64,000 nt of DNA from Allolobophora icterica (Eukaryota; Annelida; Clitellata; Crassiclitellata; Lumbricidae), in assembly GCA_963556255.1 (NCBI GenBank), contig OY744604.1, forward strand, positions 21,380,566-21,444,565. The letters are read 5' to 3'. Both the position numbers and the translations under genes were made by a program. Below are positions 38,153-48,148 of this stretch, in pieces; position 1 is the first letter of the stretch; each line of letters starts with the position of its first letter. Under the pieces are notes generated by a model. The model ran no database searches. It worked only from the letters and a program-made list of their open reading frames with translations, and had not been told where the DNA came from.

Positions 38153-38858
38153 GGTAAACGGACACTTACCCCCCTGGACATATTCCCCCCGGACATATTC
38201 CCCCCGGACAGTTACCCCCCGGACAATTTCCCCCCCCCCCCCATACTAGGACATTTCTCCCCAGTGCAACATACACAAAGCTTTCTGTTTTAATGATCAA
38301 AACATACATACATACGTACATACATAAATCTATACATGTATACATACATGCATACATGCATACATAGTTACATGCATACGTACATGCATACGTACATACA
38401 TACATACCTGTATACATACATGCATACATGCATGCATACATACATACATACATACATACATGTATGTATGTATGTATGTAAGTATGCATACATGCATACA
38501 TACATGCATACATACTTGCATACATACATGCATACATACATACTTACATACATACTTACATACACACTTACATACATACTTACATACATGCATGCATACA
38601 TACATATATACATACATACATACTTACATGCATGCATACATACATATATACTTACATACATGCATGCATATATGCATACATACATGCATATATTCACATG
38701 TACATACATACACACATAAATCCATAGAAGGGGAATTTGTCCGGGAGGGAAAATGACCTACCTAGATTCGGGGGGGGGGGGAAACTGTCCGGGGGGTAAC
38801 TGTCCGGGGGGAATATGTCCGGGGGGAATATGTCCAGGGGGGTAACTGTCCGGCATTC
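38153..38858. mobile_element. Foldback-type element with tetranucleotide core
   Basis: A perfect 9-bp target duplication GTTCTTGGT (38144-38152 and 38859-38867) flanks inverted ends of about 85-90 bp. The ends are built from tandem units of the type 'ggacatattcccccc' (left 38159-38240, right complement about 38765-38853). The core (38295-38720) is an (ATAC)n/(GTAT)n array that switches strand around 38460-38480. This is the classic layout of foldback elements. No coding sequence. Confidence 0.85.
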
Positions 38859-39282
38859 GTTCTTGGTAGGGGAGAAAGAAGACATTTGTTGTTTGTGTCC
38901 AGAAATTTGCATGAAGAAAGGTTATCTTTATGAAAACCAAAAGATATATGAAAAATTGGACGTTATAAACCTACTTCAACAGCGATATGAGTTTGTAACA
39001 TCATCTTTGAAGAAACCATGTAGAGCCTACGGCTTATGAATATTTATGAATATTTACGAGCCATTGAGGAACAAAGCTGGTTACTACGGTATGAAGATGA
39101 TAATGATGCAACGGCGAAAGACAGAGTTGGAGACTAAATTTTAAAAGTCAATAAATTCTACCAGATTAAACGTTTTTTATAGTCGAGAGAAAGACGCAGG
39201 CAGATTTATAATATATAATATATTGGAGAGGCGGACAGAGATACCTATATTACATGTAGAGAAACAGAGACACTCCTAAAAC

Positions 39283-39289
<7 letters not shown>

Positions 39290-39329
<40 letters not shown>

Positions 39330-39332
39330 GAC
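39290..39332. repeat. (GACA)n microsatellite
   Basis: Eight to nine GACA units following 'agagagagaca'. Confidence 0.9.
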
Positions 39333-40170
39333 AGCCACAGCGACAGAAATATTTAGGTACTCTCTTTAATAAAAGAAATTCGTAATCGAAAAGATGCGGC
39401 AGTAAAGCATCGTTCGATTAGTAGAGTGCAGTTGTTTTTTTAGCTCCACCTTTGTGCATAACGTGCTAAGCATGATTCAGGCAGCTATAAAGATAGCCTA
39501 TCCTATATCCACCATGTTTACGCTTTGGTACACAACTAGCATTAATTATGCAGAATAGACGTGCAAGTTGACAAAATACATTAACTAGTCTCCATTCAGA
39601 AGTTTCAGAAAGGTGCTAAGGGTACGCCGACGGTTATAGAGAATTGTAAACGGGCCTGGTAAGCGAAAGTTATCAGTAATGATAACTTATTGATAACTTC
39701 TATCGCGCCAATGTCCAATGCACGAAACACCAAAAATAAGCCGCATTCTGGTAAATATTCAGGCGAATGTATAATATGCAATTTTCAAAACGTTGCTTTC
39801 AGCGAAATATTTGGATGTCCTCTCTTTTTATTTTACGACCAATATCATCACAACTTTCATTAGATTGTCTGACTCCTTACATACTATGTTTACCTAAAGA
39901 TTGAGCATACCAAAGTATTTTTTTATATTTTTGGGTCAAGAGTGAAGACTCAAGGTTTTCACGCTGTCACCACTTTGTTCAATAATGTCCATGGCTATAG
40001 CCGCGCCGGTCTTCGATGACGTCCTTCACTTTCGCTTAGGCATGAGGGTGGTCTTTTGTGGAAAAGCGTTTCTCAGCGACCCTATCAACGGCAAAACTCT
40101 CATAATTAGACTTTTGTAAGTGTGAATTTGCGGCACTTACTTTGGAAAACACTAATATGACGTTTGGGAT

Positions 40171-41187
40171 TCCTGAATTACAATAAAATACAAACTACAA
40201 CTAATTTGTTAATATCCTCCTTAAGAAGTTCAGAAGTGCACATTGAAACTGAACAACTATTGTCACGCTTGGAGCGATGTTTTCAGTTTAGAGCGAAAGG
40301 CAGTCTCGCAAAGAGAGTTGCAAACGTGAGATGGTAGAGAGTTTCAGCTGATGAAACTTAATTAGATTGACTTTACATGTTGTGAAGCAGAATGGATTCT
40401 TAGGTGTGCCCAGCCACATGTGCTGTTCTTAGAGGCTCTTAAGGTTTGCATTGCATAGGCATATGTACCTCGATTTTCTCAAATTCATCCGAAGCCGATT
40501 TACATACACATGTTTTTTTTGCCAAGGAATCTATGTGGACAAACGCCCGTAGTTCTCTACTAATTATTTCTCTGTTTCATTACTGTAAACGAAATAAACA
40601 CGAAGACCCTTTTACCGATTACGATACCAGTGAATAACGTCACCCAAACACGAAACATAAGATTAAATATTTGCATCTTTATAGGACTACTATTTATAAA
40701 TAAGTTTGGAAATGCATTAAGCTTACTAAGCTAAATTTTTAAACGGAACGTTGTGTTTGAGCAACCACCACCACCACCACCGCCGCCGCCGCCGCCGCCG
40801 CTCTCATACAATGCAGCGCTCGTGAATCCGTTGGTGCCCTGCGCCTAGCTTTAGAGAACTGTAGCGCTTTAGAGATTTGAAATTCACGATAACAACAATA
40901 ATAACAACACCTATCATATCAAGAGCTCATGTTTCGACTTATCTTTTATTTACATCCTGCCTTATTTGAATACTCTCCTGTTTCAATTTGATTCTGGTTT
41001 CCCAGATCTATCGGATTTGTGTATGGATTCTACAACGTAATCAGTTAAAGATTCAGAAGTCAGTCCGTAACATCAGTACTATCACATAATTAGTTTTCTG
41101 CTATACATCTGGCGCGAACTATCGGACTTTTATTGTCTCTGTAGAAATGTCTTTATTATCATTCATTACGAATGTCTCTTTACGCAT
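40171..41187. other. Host DNA left of the Polinton
   Basis: No supported exon. A (CCA)n(CCG)n tract lies at about 40765-40802. The stretch 41038-41085 ('taatcagtt...cagaagtcagt') resembles intron sequence at 35773-35820 of the small membrane-protein gene, so the element may sit in the second copy's intron. That stretch could equally be part of an interspersed repeat. Confidence 0.4.
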
Positions 41188-41307
41188 AGTAGGGGTCCTA
41201 TGGGGTCTTGGGGGCAGCACCGTAATTATGTTAAAATTACCAGGGGATGGTCTCCACCACCCCAATTTTTTTGTCCCCACCATCCTGTTATTTCATTGAA
41301 TTAAGAG
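41188..41307 (+). repeat. Left terminal inverted repeat of the Polinton
   Basis: Identical over 120 bp to the complement of 56864-56983. Two further, diverged blocks of inverted similarity follow inwards: 41341-41394 with 56623-56675, and 41443-41498 with about 56431-56478. Confidence 0.95.
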
Positions 41308-41547
41308 AATGCTGGTCCAAGCCTTCTCGTGACCACCTAGCCCTTATAAACAGATCGGCTTTAAAGCTGTGCCTTTGGATATCATTGCTTAGAACTCTAC
41401 CAGCCCTAAGTCTGTCAAAGAAGCTTTTTTAAAATGTAAAGTACCGTTTGCTGCCGGCCGAGCCACCTCCCACGAGGCCGGCCCAAACCATTCGGGTCAT
41501 TTTTTCAATTTAAATAAATGAATAGGTTGTGGTATACATAAAACATA

Positions 41548-41823
41548 ATGTTAGGGCAAAACTTTTGCAAATGGCTTATGATAGGCAAAACAACTCTCTG
41601 CTGTCACAGATGCATTGGGGAGTACTGTTTCAAGCATTTAGCACGACTGCGAAACGGTTGCGGGACAAGACCATGCGCCAAATGTGGAAGGGGTATCAAA
41701 AACCACTTAGGTGAGTGTATGAAGTGTGGGTATTATGCTATACAATCAAGAATACGACGTGGTGGGTTAGTCCGTGAATTTAATAAAGAATGGAAGCGAC
41801 TATCGAATATATCAGTAGAATAA
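41548..41823 (+). CDS. Small Cys-rich zinc-finger protein of the Polinton
   Basis: A 91-residue frame opens the left end of the element, 162 bp before the polymerase. It carries CHRC, a C-x-x-x-x-C-x-x-C cluster (GCGTRPCAKCG) and ECMKCGYY, so it could bind two zinc ions. The C-terminal third is basic and Trp-containing (REFNKEWKRL). Small zinc-finger genes near the left end are common in such elements, and a regulatory or DNA-binding role is plausible but not shown. The codon pattern and position favour a real gene. No homologous family name is known to me. Confidence 0.55.
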   Translation: MLGQNFCKWLMIGKTTLCCHRCIGEYCFKHLARLRNGCGTRPCAKCGRGIKNHLGECMKCGYYAIQSRIRRGGLVREFNKEWKRLSNISVE

Positions 41824-41985
41824 AACAATTATCATTTGAACAAACGACATAGTTATTGTATTGTGTTAATACAGATGAGCAAGCGACAATCGAACATCAG
41901 TAAACAAAAATTATCATTTGAACAAACGACATAATTATTATATTAAAGAAAAGTTTGCCATAGTAGTATAAAATAATTTATAACT

Positions 41986-44900
41986 ATGGCATTGTCTACG
42001 AATGAAAAAATTGAACAATTGCTGAGTGAGTTTACTGGTCCCCCAGCTCTTCGAGGTGTTCTACAGAATATCTTAGACGAACCCATTCCAGACGCAGTCA
42101 AGCGACGCTTACTACAGCCACTCCTTCCAAGGCCAATTCCTCCAGTGCGCAAGCATAGAGGGGCGAAACGTAAGGCCTTTCTGGCAGAATTCGACCCACT
42201 CCTAAATAAGAAGGATAGAGGTGGACCACCACCCTTTCTAGTGCACAGAGAGCTAGCCAATCAGCATCTGAGAGACTTCCGCGCAGAAGTGCCGCTTAAT
42301 CACAGGCTGGAAGGAGATGCGTTGGCTTTCTTGAGTGCAATGGAGCACAACATTGAGGCGCAGCTCAATGAAGAGCTGTTGAAACAAGACGGCCTGAAAT
42401 ACTCGCAAGTGTTAACGGTTGAGTTGGAAAAGTTGGCACCAACCGTTGATAATGTGTATGATGGCAACGCGCCCCCTGGCATCATTACCAACACGGCCTA
42501 CTTTCGAAGCAAAGCAGAACCAATTACCAATGCGGGTAAAATCCAAGGGGCTGTTCGGAAGGCCAAGGCCGAAGTACTAAAACTCCTCGAGGAGTACACC
42601 AATGAGGGATCGGGGTGGAGGGTGAGGCGGATTGTGGCGCTAGACCTCGGTGTTGCAAGATATAAACCTTTCAGAGGTAAGAGCTACTTTCCCACACCAA
42701 AGTATATACCCCCTCGTACGGTTATTAATGTAAAGAATAAAGATAACCGATGCTTCGAGTGGGCCATACTAAGCGCCATGTATCCAGTAGGTCATGGTCA
42801 AAATCCGGATCGCCCAACTAAGTATCAGACCCACCTTCAGGAGCTAAAGTTTGACGGTATAGAATTTCCAGTGAAGGTCACAGATATCGACAAGTTTGAG
42901 CGTCAAAACCCAACTATAAGCGTCTCAGTCTTCGGGTGGGATAAAGCTTTGTATCCAATTCACATTTCAAACCGGGCCAGTGTCCACAATATTGACCTTC
43001 TACTACTGGCCGACGACGCAAATGAAAATTTTCATTATGTCTGGATCAAGGACTTGGCCAGAATGCTGTACAAAAACAGCGATCATAAAGAGCGAAAGCA
43101 CCCATGTCGCCGCTGCCTACACATATTCTGTAGACAAGACTTGCTGGATGCCCATATCAAAGATTGTCAGGGCATTAGTAAGAAGCCTCAGCGGATTGAG
43201 ATGCCAAAAGAGGATGAAAATATACTCAAATTCCAGAACCATCGTAAACAGATGCGAGCCCCGTATATCATATACGCAGACTTCGAGGCGTTGAACGTGC
43301 CAGTCCTAAATGCGGCCATGAATCCCAACGAGAGCAACACCAGACAGATAGCTGAGCAGAAACCGTGTAGCTTCTGTTATATAGTGGTCCGATACGATGG
43401 CCGCACGAAGAAACCAGTTTTATACCGCGGAGAAAACGCCGTGGAGGAGTTCCTACAACAACTACAAGGCGAGCTAGCCTCTATCAAACAAAGGCTGGCC
43501 ACCCCAGCTAAGATGGTTATGTCAGCGGCCAATCGTCAATCATTCCGCGAGGCTGCCGAATGTCACATCTGCGGAGAAGCGCTCGAAGAGGATAGAGTTC
43601 GCGACCACTGTCACATTACTGGTAAGTACCGAGGTGCTGCTCATAACGCCTGCAACCTCAAGCTTCGAATATATCCAGATAAGTGCAAGGTACCAGTGGT
43701 CTTCCACAATCTACGAGGTTACGACAGCCACCTCATAATGCAAGCGATAGGCGGCTGTGAGGCCGCACAGGATGAGGAAACTGAAATTAACTGCATCCCA
43801 AACAATATGGAGAAATATATGACATTCAACATTGGACAACTACAGTTCATTGATAGTCTCCAGTTTCTAAACAGCTCGTTGGATAAATTATCAGGAAATC
43901 TGATGCTAGAGGATCTGAAAGTCACAACAGCATATATAAAGGAAAGTTTCGTTCACAATGATAGGACAAAACTAGATCTTTTGAGGCGAAAGGGCGTATA
44001 TTGTTACGAGCACATTGACGATTACCACCGCTTCGAAGAAGACCGACTTCCACCCAAAGAAGCGTTCTACAGCAGGCTGTCCCGAGAGAACATCTCTGAT
44101 GAGGATTATCAACACGCTCAAAGAGTATGGGATGAATTCGAATGTAAGACTCTGGGTGACTATCACGACTTGTATCTCCGTACGGATGTACTCCTACTAG
44201 CCGATGTATTCGAGACCTTCAGAAACACATCGATGAAACACTACAGTCTGGACCCGGCTAACTACTTCAGCCTGCCAGGAATGGCCTGGGACGCTTTGCT
44301 GAAAAAGACGAAAATCGAGCTCGAACTTCTCACCGATATAGACATGCACTTATTTGTAGAGAACGGTCTCCGAGGTGGAATTTCGATGGTATCTAAGCGC
44401 TTCGCAAAGGCTAACAATCCGCAATGCCCAGATCACGATACCACGAAGCCAGACAACTGGATCATGTACCTCGATGCTAATAACCTCTATGGCTGGGCGA
44501 TGCAACAGTCATTGCCAGTTGGAGGATTTAGCTGGGAAAGTCCAACTCTCGATGAAGTGTTGGAAACTCCAGACGACGCGCCTGAAGGCTTCCTGCTCGA
44601 AGTCGATCTTGAGTACCCGGAGCACCTCCACGAATCACATAGCGACTATCCCCTAGCACCGGAGACCCTGACAGTCCAAGAGGAGTGGTTGAGTGACTAT
44701 CAGAATGTGCTTATGAACGAGTTGGGAGGCAAGTTCACAAAGCATGTGAAGTTAGTACCAAGCCTGCGACCTAAGGAGCGGTATGTGGTCCATTATAGAA
44801 ATCTCAAACTATATCACTCGTTGGGGCTGCGAGTTTCTAAGATCCATCGTGCCATTAAATTTAGACAGGAGGCGTGGATGGCTCCATATATCGAGATGAA

Positions 44901-45735
44901 TACAAAATTGAGGGCGAAGGCAACGTCGGAGTTTGAGAAGGATTTCTTCAAACTGGCTAATAATGCGGTCTTTGGAAAGACCATGGAAAATCTTAGAAAA
45001 AGAATCAGAGTTAACCTGGTACCGACCTCAAAAGTTGACAAACTTCGTAAACTAATTGCTGACCCGGCCTACATATCACACAAAATCTTCAACGACCAAC
45101 TCGCCGCGATTCACAGTTTGAAGAACAAGCTCAAGTTAAACAGACCTGTATATGTCGGCCAGGCTGTCCTCGACCTCAGCAAGCATCTGATGTACGACTT
45201 CTGGTACAACGATGTGAAAAACGAGTACGGAGAAAAAGCCCAGTTGCTATATACAGACACAGATAGCCTCTTATTTCAGGTGGAAACTCCGAACGCTTAC
45301 GCCGATATGTGGAATAAAAAACACTTATACGACTTTAGTGAGTTTCCAAAAGACAGCCCATACTACGACGTCGAGAACAAGAAAGTCGTGGGCAAGTTCA
45401 AGGATGAATGTAACGGAGTCGCCATCGCGGAATTCGTAGGATTACGCCCGAAGATGTACTCGATCTTAAAATCGGGTGGTTCAGAGATCAGGAAAGCAAA
45501 AGGCGTTCAGAGAGCAGTTGTGAAGAAGGATCTGCACCACGAGCTATACAAGGAATGCCTGTTCGAACGAGAAGAGATGCGACACACACAAGTCGTGATT
45601 CGAAGCCACGACCACCAAATCGGAGTATACGAGCAGAATAAGATCAGCCTCTCTCCATTAGACACAAAAAAGTGGATATCTCCGGACGGAATAAGAACGC
45701 TGGCATACGGGCACTACAAAATCAACGACGGTTGA
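41986..45735 (+). CDS. PolB: Protein-primed family B DNA polymerase
   Basis: A frame of 1,249 residues starts at the first ATG after an AT-rich leader. An N-terminal region typical of polinton polymerases (CFEWAILSAMYPV, about residue 256) and a C2HC finger (CRRCLHIFCRQDLLDAHIKDC, about 367-387) precede the 3'-5' exonuclease (Exo I YADFEA near 431; Exo II HNLRGYDSH near 574). Between the exonuclease motifs sits an HNH/endonuclease VII-like zinc insert (CHICG..., DHCHITGKYRGAAHNACN, about 525-560). Polymerase motifs follow: A (DANNLYGWAM, near 828), B (NNAVFGKTMENLRKR, near 992) and C (YTDTDS, near 1089). The family copies linear DNA from a protein primer. All catalytic residues are present. 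Its last 14 bp overlap the end of the convergent integrase gene. Confidence 0.95.
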   Translation: MALSTNEKIEQLLSEFTGPPALRGVLQNILDEPIPDAVKRRLLQPLLPRPIPPVRKHRGAKRKAFLAEFDPLLNKKDRGGPPPFLVHRELANQHLRDFRAEVPLNHRLEGDALAFLSAMEHNIEAQLNEELLKQDGLKYSQVLTVELEKLAPTVDNVYDGNAPPGIITNTAYFRSKAEPITNAGKIQGAVRKAKAEVLKLLEEYTNEGSGWRVRRIVALDLGVARYKPFRGKSYFPTPKYIPPRTVINVKNKDNRCFEWAILSAMYPVGHGQNPDRPTKYQTHLQELKFDGIEFPVKVTDIDKFERQNPTISVSVFGWDKALYPIHISNRASVHNIDLLLLADDANENFHYVWIKDLARMLYKNSDHKERKHPCRRCLHIFCRQDLLDAHIKDCQGISKKPQRIEMPKEDENILKFQNHRKQMRAPYIIYADFEALNVPVLNAAMNPNESNTRQIAEQKPCSFCYIVVRYDGRTKKPVLYRGENAVEEFLQQLQGELASIKQRLATPAKMVMSAANRQSFREAAECHICGEALEEDRVRDHCHITGKYRGAAHNACNLKLRIYPDKCKVPVVFHNLRGYDSHLIMQAIGGCEAAQDEETEINCIPNNMEKYMTFNIGQLQFIDSLQFLNSSLDKLSGNLMLEDLKVTTAYIKESFVHNDRTKLDLLRRKGVYCYEHIDDYHRFEEDRLPPKEAFYSRLSRENISDEDYQHAQRVWDEFECKTLGDYHDLYLRTDVLLLADVFETFRNTSMKHYSLDPANYFSLPGMAWDALLKKTKIELELLTDIDMHLFVENGLRGGISMVSKRFAKANNPQCPDHDTTKPDNWIMYLDANNLYGWAMQQSLPVGGFSWESPTLDEVLETPDDAPEGFLLEVDLEYPEHLHESHSDYPLAPETLTVQEEWLSDYQNVLMNELGGKFTKHVKLVPSLRPKERYVVHYRNLKLYHSLGLRVSKIHRAIKFRQEAWMAPYIEMNTKLRAKATSEFEKDFFKLANNAVFGKTMENLRKRIRVNLVPTSKVDKLRKLIADPAYISHKIFNDQLAAIHSLKNKLKLNRPVYVGQAVLDLSKHLMYDFWYNDVKNEYGEKAQLLYTDTDSLLFQVETPNAYADMWNKKHLYDFSEFPKDSPYYDVENKKVVGKFKDECNGVAIAEFVGLRPKMYSILKSGGSEIRKAKGVQRAVVKKDLHHELYKECLFEREEMRHTQVVIRSHDHQIGVYEQNKISLSPLDTKKWISPDGIRTLAYGHYKINDG

Positions 45736-46735
45736 GTATTCTATCGGGGGGTAACTCAGTGCCCATAGGAACCAGAAGTAGCTCTTCACGCACAAAACCG
45801 CGGCCAGGCCCATCAACTAGATGGTACAAAGCCGGTTGACCAGCCCGCCGAACAACATCCAAAATAGCGTGGATGGTGAGCGACCAGTTAGGGTCGGTGG
45901 CTCGTTTGCTTCCACCTTCGAGCTCGCCGGGAGCGTACAAATATCGGACGAGAACGTCGTGTCCGAGAATAGGCTCATCCATTCCCCACAAACGAGTTTT
46001 CATTTGTGAATGAGAGGGCTTCTGTGTCACTTTAGCAGCTTTCATCGCTTCAACCGGCTTCATCTCGAGCAAGCGCGTCGGCTCATCGTTTAGTGCAGCA
46101 ACAACTTCGGGCATCCGGCGAACCCATTCCACTGACCGTTCGGATGACCCCCTTGCAGCCAGGAGCAATTCCTGAGCGTACTGGGCACCGAAAAGTCGCT
46201 CAGCTAGAGTACGGTTAAAGCGTTCAACGATGCCCTGTTGACGATGATTTGCGGCCTGTCCGCGTCTTACAAGAACGTCGTGCTTCGTCAGCAACGGTGT
46301 AAAATCACCCATAAATTCGCGTCCAGGATCGACCTGAAAGAGTCGAGGCCAAGTTAATGGGCCCCTCTTATAGATCCGGCTTAAAGCGGCGGCGACTTCG
46401 GTCGAACTTTTGTTGATCAACGGTTCAGCTTCTTTGTATCGTGAGGCAACATCAACAACAGTGAGAGCGTATTTATAAGTCTTTCGACCTACTTTATCGT
46501 GAGGTAAAAACAAGAGATCGGCTTGGTGTACGGCGTTTGGTCGATTTTCATCGAACTTTGGACGCGGTATGCGGCGTGGAACGGGAAGATAAATCTGCCA
46601 CACCGCTTGTTTCTTCAGCCAATCACGAGCCTCCGCCTCGGAAACTTTGGCGGCTGAGGCTAGTTTCTTCACCGCAGCCTTACCTCGCCAGTAACCTCTA
46701 GGGCTGTAATAGACGGCTGAAAGGTGCTTAGACAT
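45722..46735 (-). CDS. INT: Polinton integrase (retroviral-type DDE)
   Basis: 337 residues from the ATG at 46735. An upstream hydrophobic extension from 46801 is open but lacks integrase character, so I chose the inner start, 75 bp after the preceding gene. The rve core shows D73 (HQADLLFLPH), D136 (QVDPGREFMG) and E171 (GIVERFNRTLAERLF), spaced like retroviral integrases. The C-terminal part has a small beta-barrel/chromo-like region ending YHLVDGPGRGFVREELLLV. It inserts the linear element and produces the 5-6-bp duplication seen here (CGCAT). It is convergent with PolB (14-bp tail overlap). Confidence 0.93.
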   Translation of the reverse strand: MSKHLSAVYYSPRGYWRGKAAVKKLASAAKVSEAEARDWLKKQAVWQIYLPVPRRIPRPKFDENRPNAVHQADLLFLPHDKVGRKTYKYALTVVDVASRYKEAEPLINKSSTEVAAALSRIYKRGPLTWPRLFQVDPGREFMGDFTPLLTKHDVLVRRGQAANHRQQGIVERFNRTLAERLFGAQYAQELLLAARGSSERSVEWVRRMPEVVAALNDEPTRLLEMKPVEAMKAAKVTQKPSHSQMKTRLWGMDEPILGHDVLVRYLYAPGELEGGSKRATDPNWSLTIHAILDVVRRAGQPALYHLVDGPGRGFVREELLLVPMGTELPPDRILNRR

Positions 46736-46800
46736 TTCAGTAATACTATATATTACAAACAGGTAAACACATACACAAATGAATTTCATTTGCGTTTTCA

Positions 46801-46817
46801 TAAATGAAACTCATTTA
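46801..46817. terminator. Short inverted repeat at the 3' end of the PLA2-like gene
   Basis: TAAATGA-AAC-TCATTTA is a perfect 7-bp stem overlapping the stop codon of the gene on minus (46811) and preceding the integrase leader. It might mark an RNA end or a regulatory site. A terminator role in a eukaryotic setting is a guess. Confidence 0.3.
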
Positions 46818-47383
46818 TGGCCCTTCGTTCTGACACCCATCCCCAGCCTCGACTTCGCTGACATAATGGCCGATACCAGCCGCGCATCCTTCTTCTCATA
46901 ATCCGGAGTTTCATCGGTGAGTGCGATCTTCGACGCGGCTGCAGCGAGGATGTCATCTGCGTGATTACGCCCTGGGGTATCTCTATGAACTGCGTAAGCC
47001 ACATCGTGGTGGAGGCACGCACGGTCGAGCTGATTAACACCGTGATAGCGCTGTGACAGCCGTTTATCGAGTTTTGTGAATGGTCCACAGTAAGAGTACT
47101 TTCCTGTATTCTGAAAAGAACCTCCCGGATTATCTTCCGAAGACATACCGGATGGAAGGCTCATATGCATTTCTGGTAGAGGTAGAGCGTTGAGGGCCCT
47201 ATTCAGTAGCGAGCCTCCATAAGTCTCACGAGACTTATGCTTTCGCACTTTAGAAGGCAAAATTTGGCTCTTCTTTGCACCGCAGACGGCACAGGTTCCC
47301 TTCTTGGCTGGCCGACCGTTTCGTAACTCGACGATTGTTTCATTTGAAGTCTCAGTATGTTTCTTACATCGTAGGCAATACAT
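46811..47383 (-). CDS. Zinc-ribbon plus parvovirus-type phospholipase A2-like protein
   Basis: 190 residues from the ATG at 47383. An N-terminal zinc ribbon (C3-x2-C6 ... C31-x2-C34, with NGRPAKKGTCAVCG) matches the small ribbon seen in many adenovirus-like and polinton proteins. Residues 98-145 match the PLA2 fold of parvovirus VP1: a calcium loop YCGPFT, then D120-RAC-LHHDVAY with the catalytic H126-D127 pair, then HADDIL. In parvoviruses this enzyme opens endosomal membranes during entry. Oddity: the calcium loop has Phe where the family normally has its second Gly, so activity may be reduced. It is divergent from the ATPase gene with only 38 bp between the start codons. Confidence 0.85.
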   Translation of the reverse strand: MYCLRCKKHTETSNETIVELRNGRPAKKGTCAVCGAKKSQILPSKVRKHKSRETYGGSLLNRALNALPLPEMHMSLPSGMSSEDNPGGSFQNTGKYSYCGPFTKLDKRLSQRYHGVNQLDRACLHHDVAYAVHRDTPGRNHADDILAAAASKIALTDETPDYEKKDARLVSAIMSAKSRLGMGVRTKGHK

Positions 47384-47421
47384 TGTGTTCGTTGAATACA
47401 ATCATAACTCGTTGTCTCTAT
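47384..47421. promoter_or_regulatory. 38-bp bidirectional gap between divergent start codons
   Basis: The ATGs of the PLA2-like gene (minus) and the ATPase (plus) are separated by only 38 bp, so promoter elements for one must lie in the other's coding region or be extremely compact. No TATA box is visible in the gap. Confidence 0.5.
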
Positions 47422-48108
47422 ATGGAAATAACAAATTTTGACCTCGAAGCCGACGATGGGAAAAAACACCACCATTGGTTGTTGCCATCCAGCATACGGT
47501 GTATAATCTGCGGGCCTAGCGGATGTGGAAAAACAAACCTACTACTCAACCTCCTTCTGAAGAAGGGGTACCTACGTTTTGACCGGCTCTATCTATACTC
47601 AAAGTCTCTGGGACAGGAAAAATATCAGTTCCTCCGGGACTGGGTTACAGAGTTGGAAAAAGTTGCCGGGAAGGAAGTGGCTTCCTTTCACTCTTGCTCA
47701 GATGAAATAGTTCCAGTTGAATCATTAAATAAGAATGCCAGAAGCCTTCTAGTGTTCGATGACGTTATGCTTGAAAAACAGTCGCCCATCGAAAGGTATT
47801 TCACTATGGGTCGACACGGTGGCGCGGACTGCTTCTACTTAACGCAGAATTATTTTCGAATTCCGAAGCAAGCGATCCGTGACAATGCCAATCTTATCGT
47901 CCTCTTCAACCAAGACAGTAAAAATTTGCGAGCCATTCACGATACGTTCGTGGGCGGCGACATGTCTTTCGATGAGTTCCGTACGTTCTTCAGCGAGTGT
48001 GCTGCTCAGCCATATGGATTCGCAGTCATAGATTTGACGTCCAAGGTATACGATGGAAAATATCGTTGCGGGTTCGATCGCTTCTATAAGCCCAAGGCAA
48101 GTATTTAA
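47422..48108 (+). CDS. ATP: FtsK/HerA-type genome-packaging ATPase
   Basis: 228 residues from the ATG at 47422; a longer open frame upstream overlaps the PLA2-like gene and lacks homology. Walker A is GPSGCGKT (31-38), Walker B is LLVFDD (109-114), and a sensor-like YLTQNY lies at 140-145, followed by 'RDNANLIVLF'. This is the A32-type packaging ATPase shared by polintons, virophages, adintoviruses and large DNA viruses, which pumps DNA into the capsid. Length and motifs are complete. It begins the rightward virion gene block. Confidence 0.93.
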   Translation: MEITNFDLEADDGKKHHHWLLPSSIRCIICGPSGCGKTNLLLNLLLKKGYLRFDRLYLYSKSLGQEKYQFLRDWVTELEKVAGKEVASFHSCSDEIVPVESLNKNARSLLVFDDVMLEKQSPIERYFTMGRHGGADCFYLTQNYFRIPKQAIRDNANLIVLFNQDSKNLRAIHDTFVGGDMSFDEFRTFFSECAAQPYGFAVIDLTSKVYDGKYRCGFDRFYKPKASI

Positions 48109-48148
48109 AGACACAATATAGGCAACATATAGTCGACATACAACCACG

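Larger units (their letters stand above)
35770..40170. repeat. Segmental duplication, copy 1 (partner 57540-62220)
   Basis: It shares exon 2 of the small membrane-protein gene and a long 3' flank with 57540-62220. Matching words include 'gatcggctgagaatgtattt' (37692/57971), 'tatgaatatttacgag' (39045/58510) and the 'agtgcagttgtttttt' block (39426/61590). Copy 1 carries two later insertions (36169-37660 and 38153-38858), and copy 2 carries the piggyBac-like element. Each copy thus partly serves as an empty-site reference for the other. Confidence 0.75.

Noticed and set aside
38166..38756. Tyr/Met/Cys/His-rich open frames on both strands
   Set aside because: They translate the (ATAC)n core and G-rich ends of the foldback element.
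45736..46801. Longer integrase starting at 46801
   Set aside because: The extra 22 residues are hydrophobic and unlike integrase. The inner ATG at 46735 begins the conserved part.
47275..47421. Longer ATPase start overlapping the PLA2-like gene
   Set aside because: The extension lies antisense to a well-supported zinc ribbon and carries no ATPase homology.
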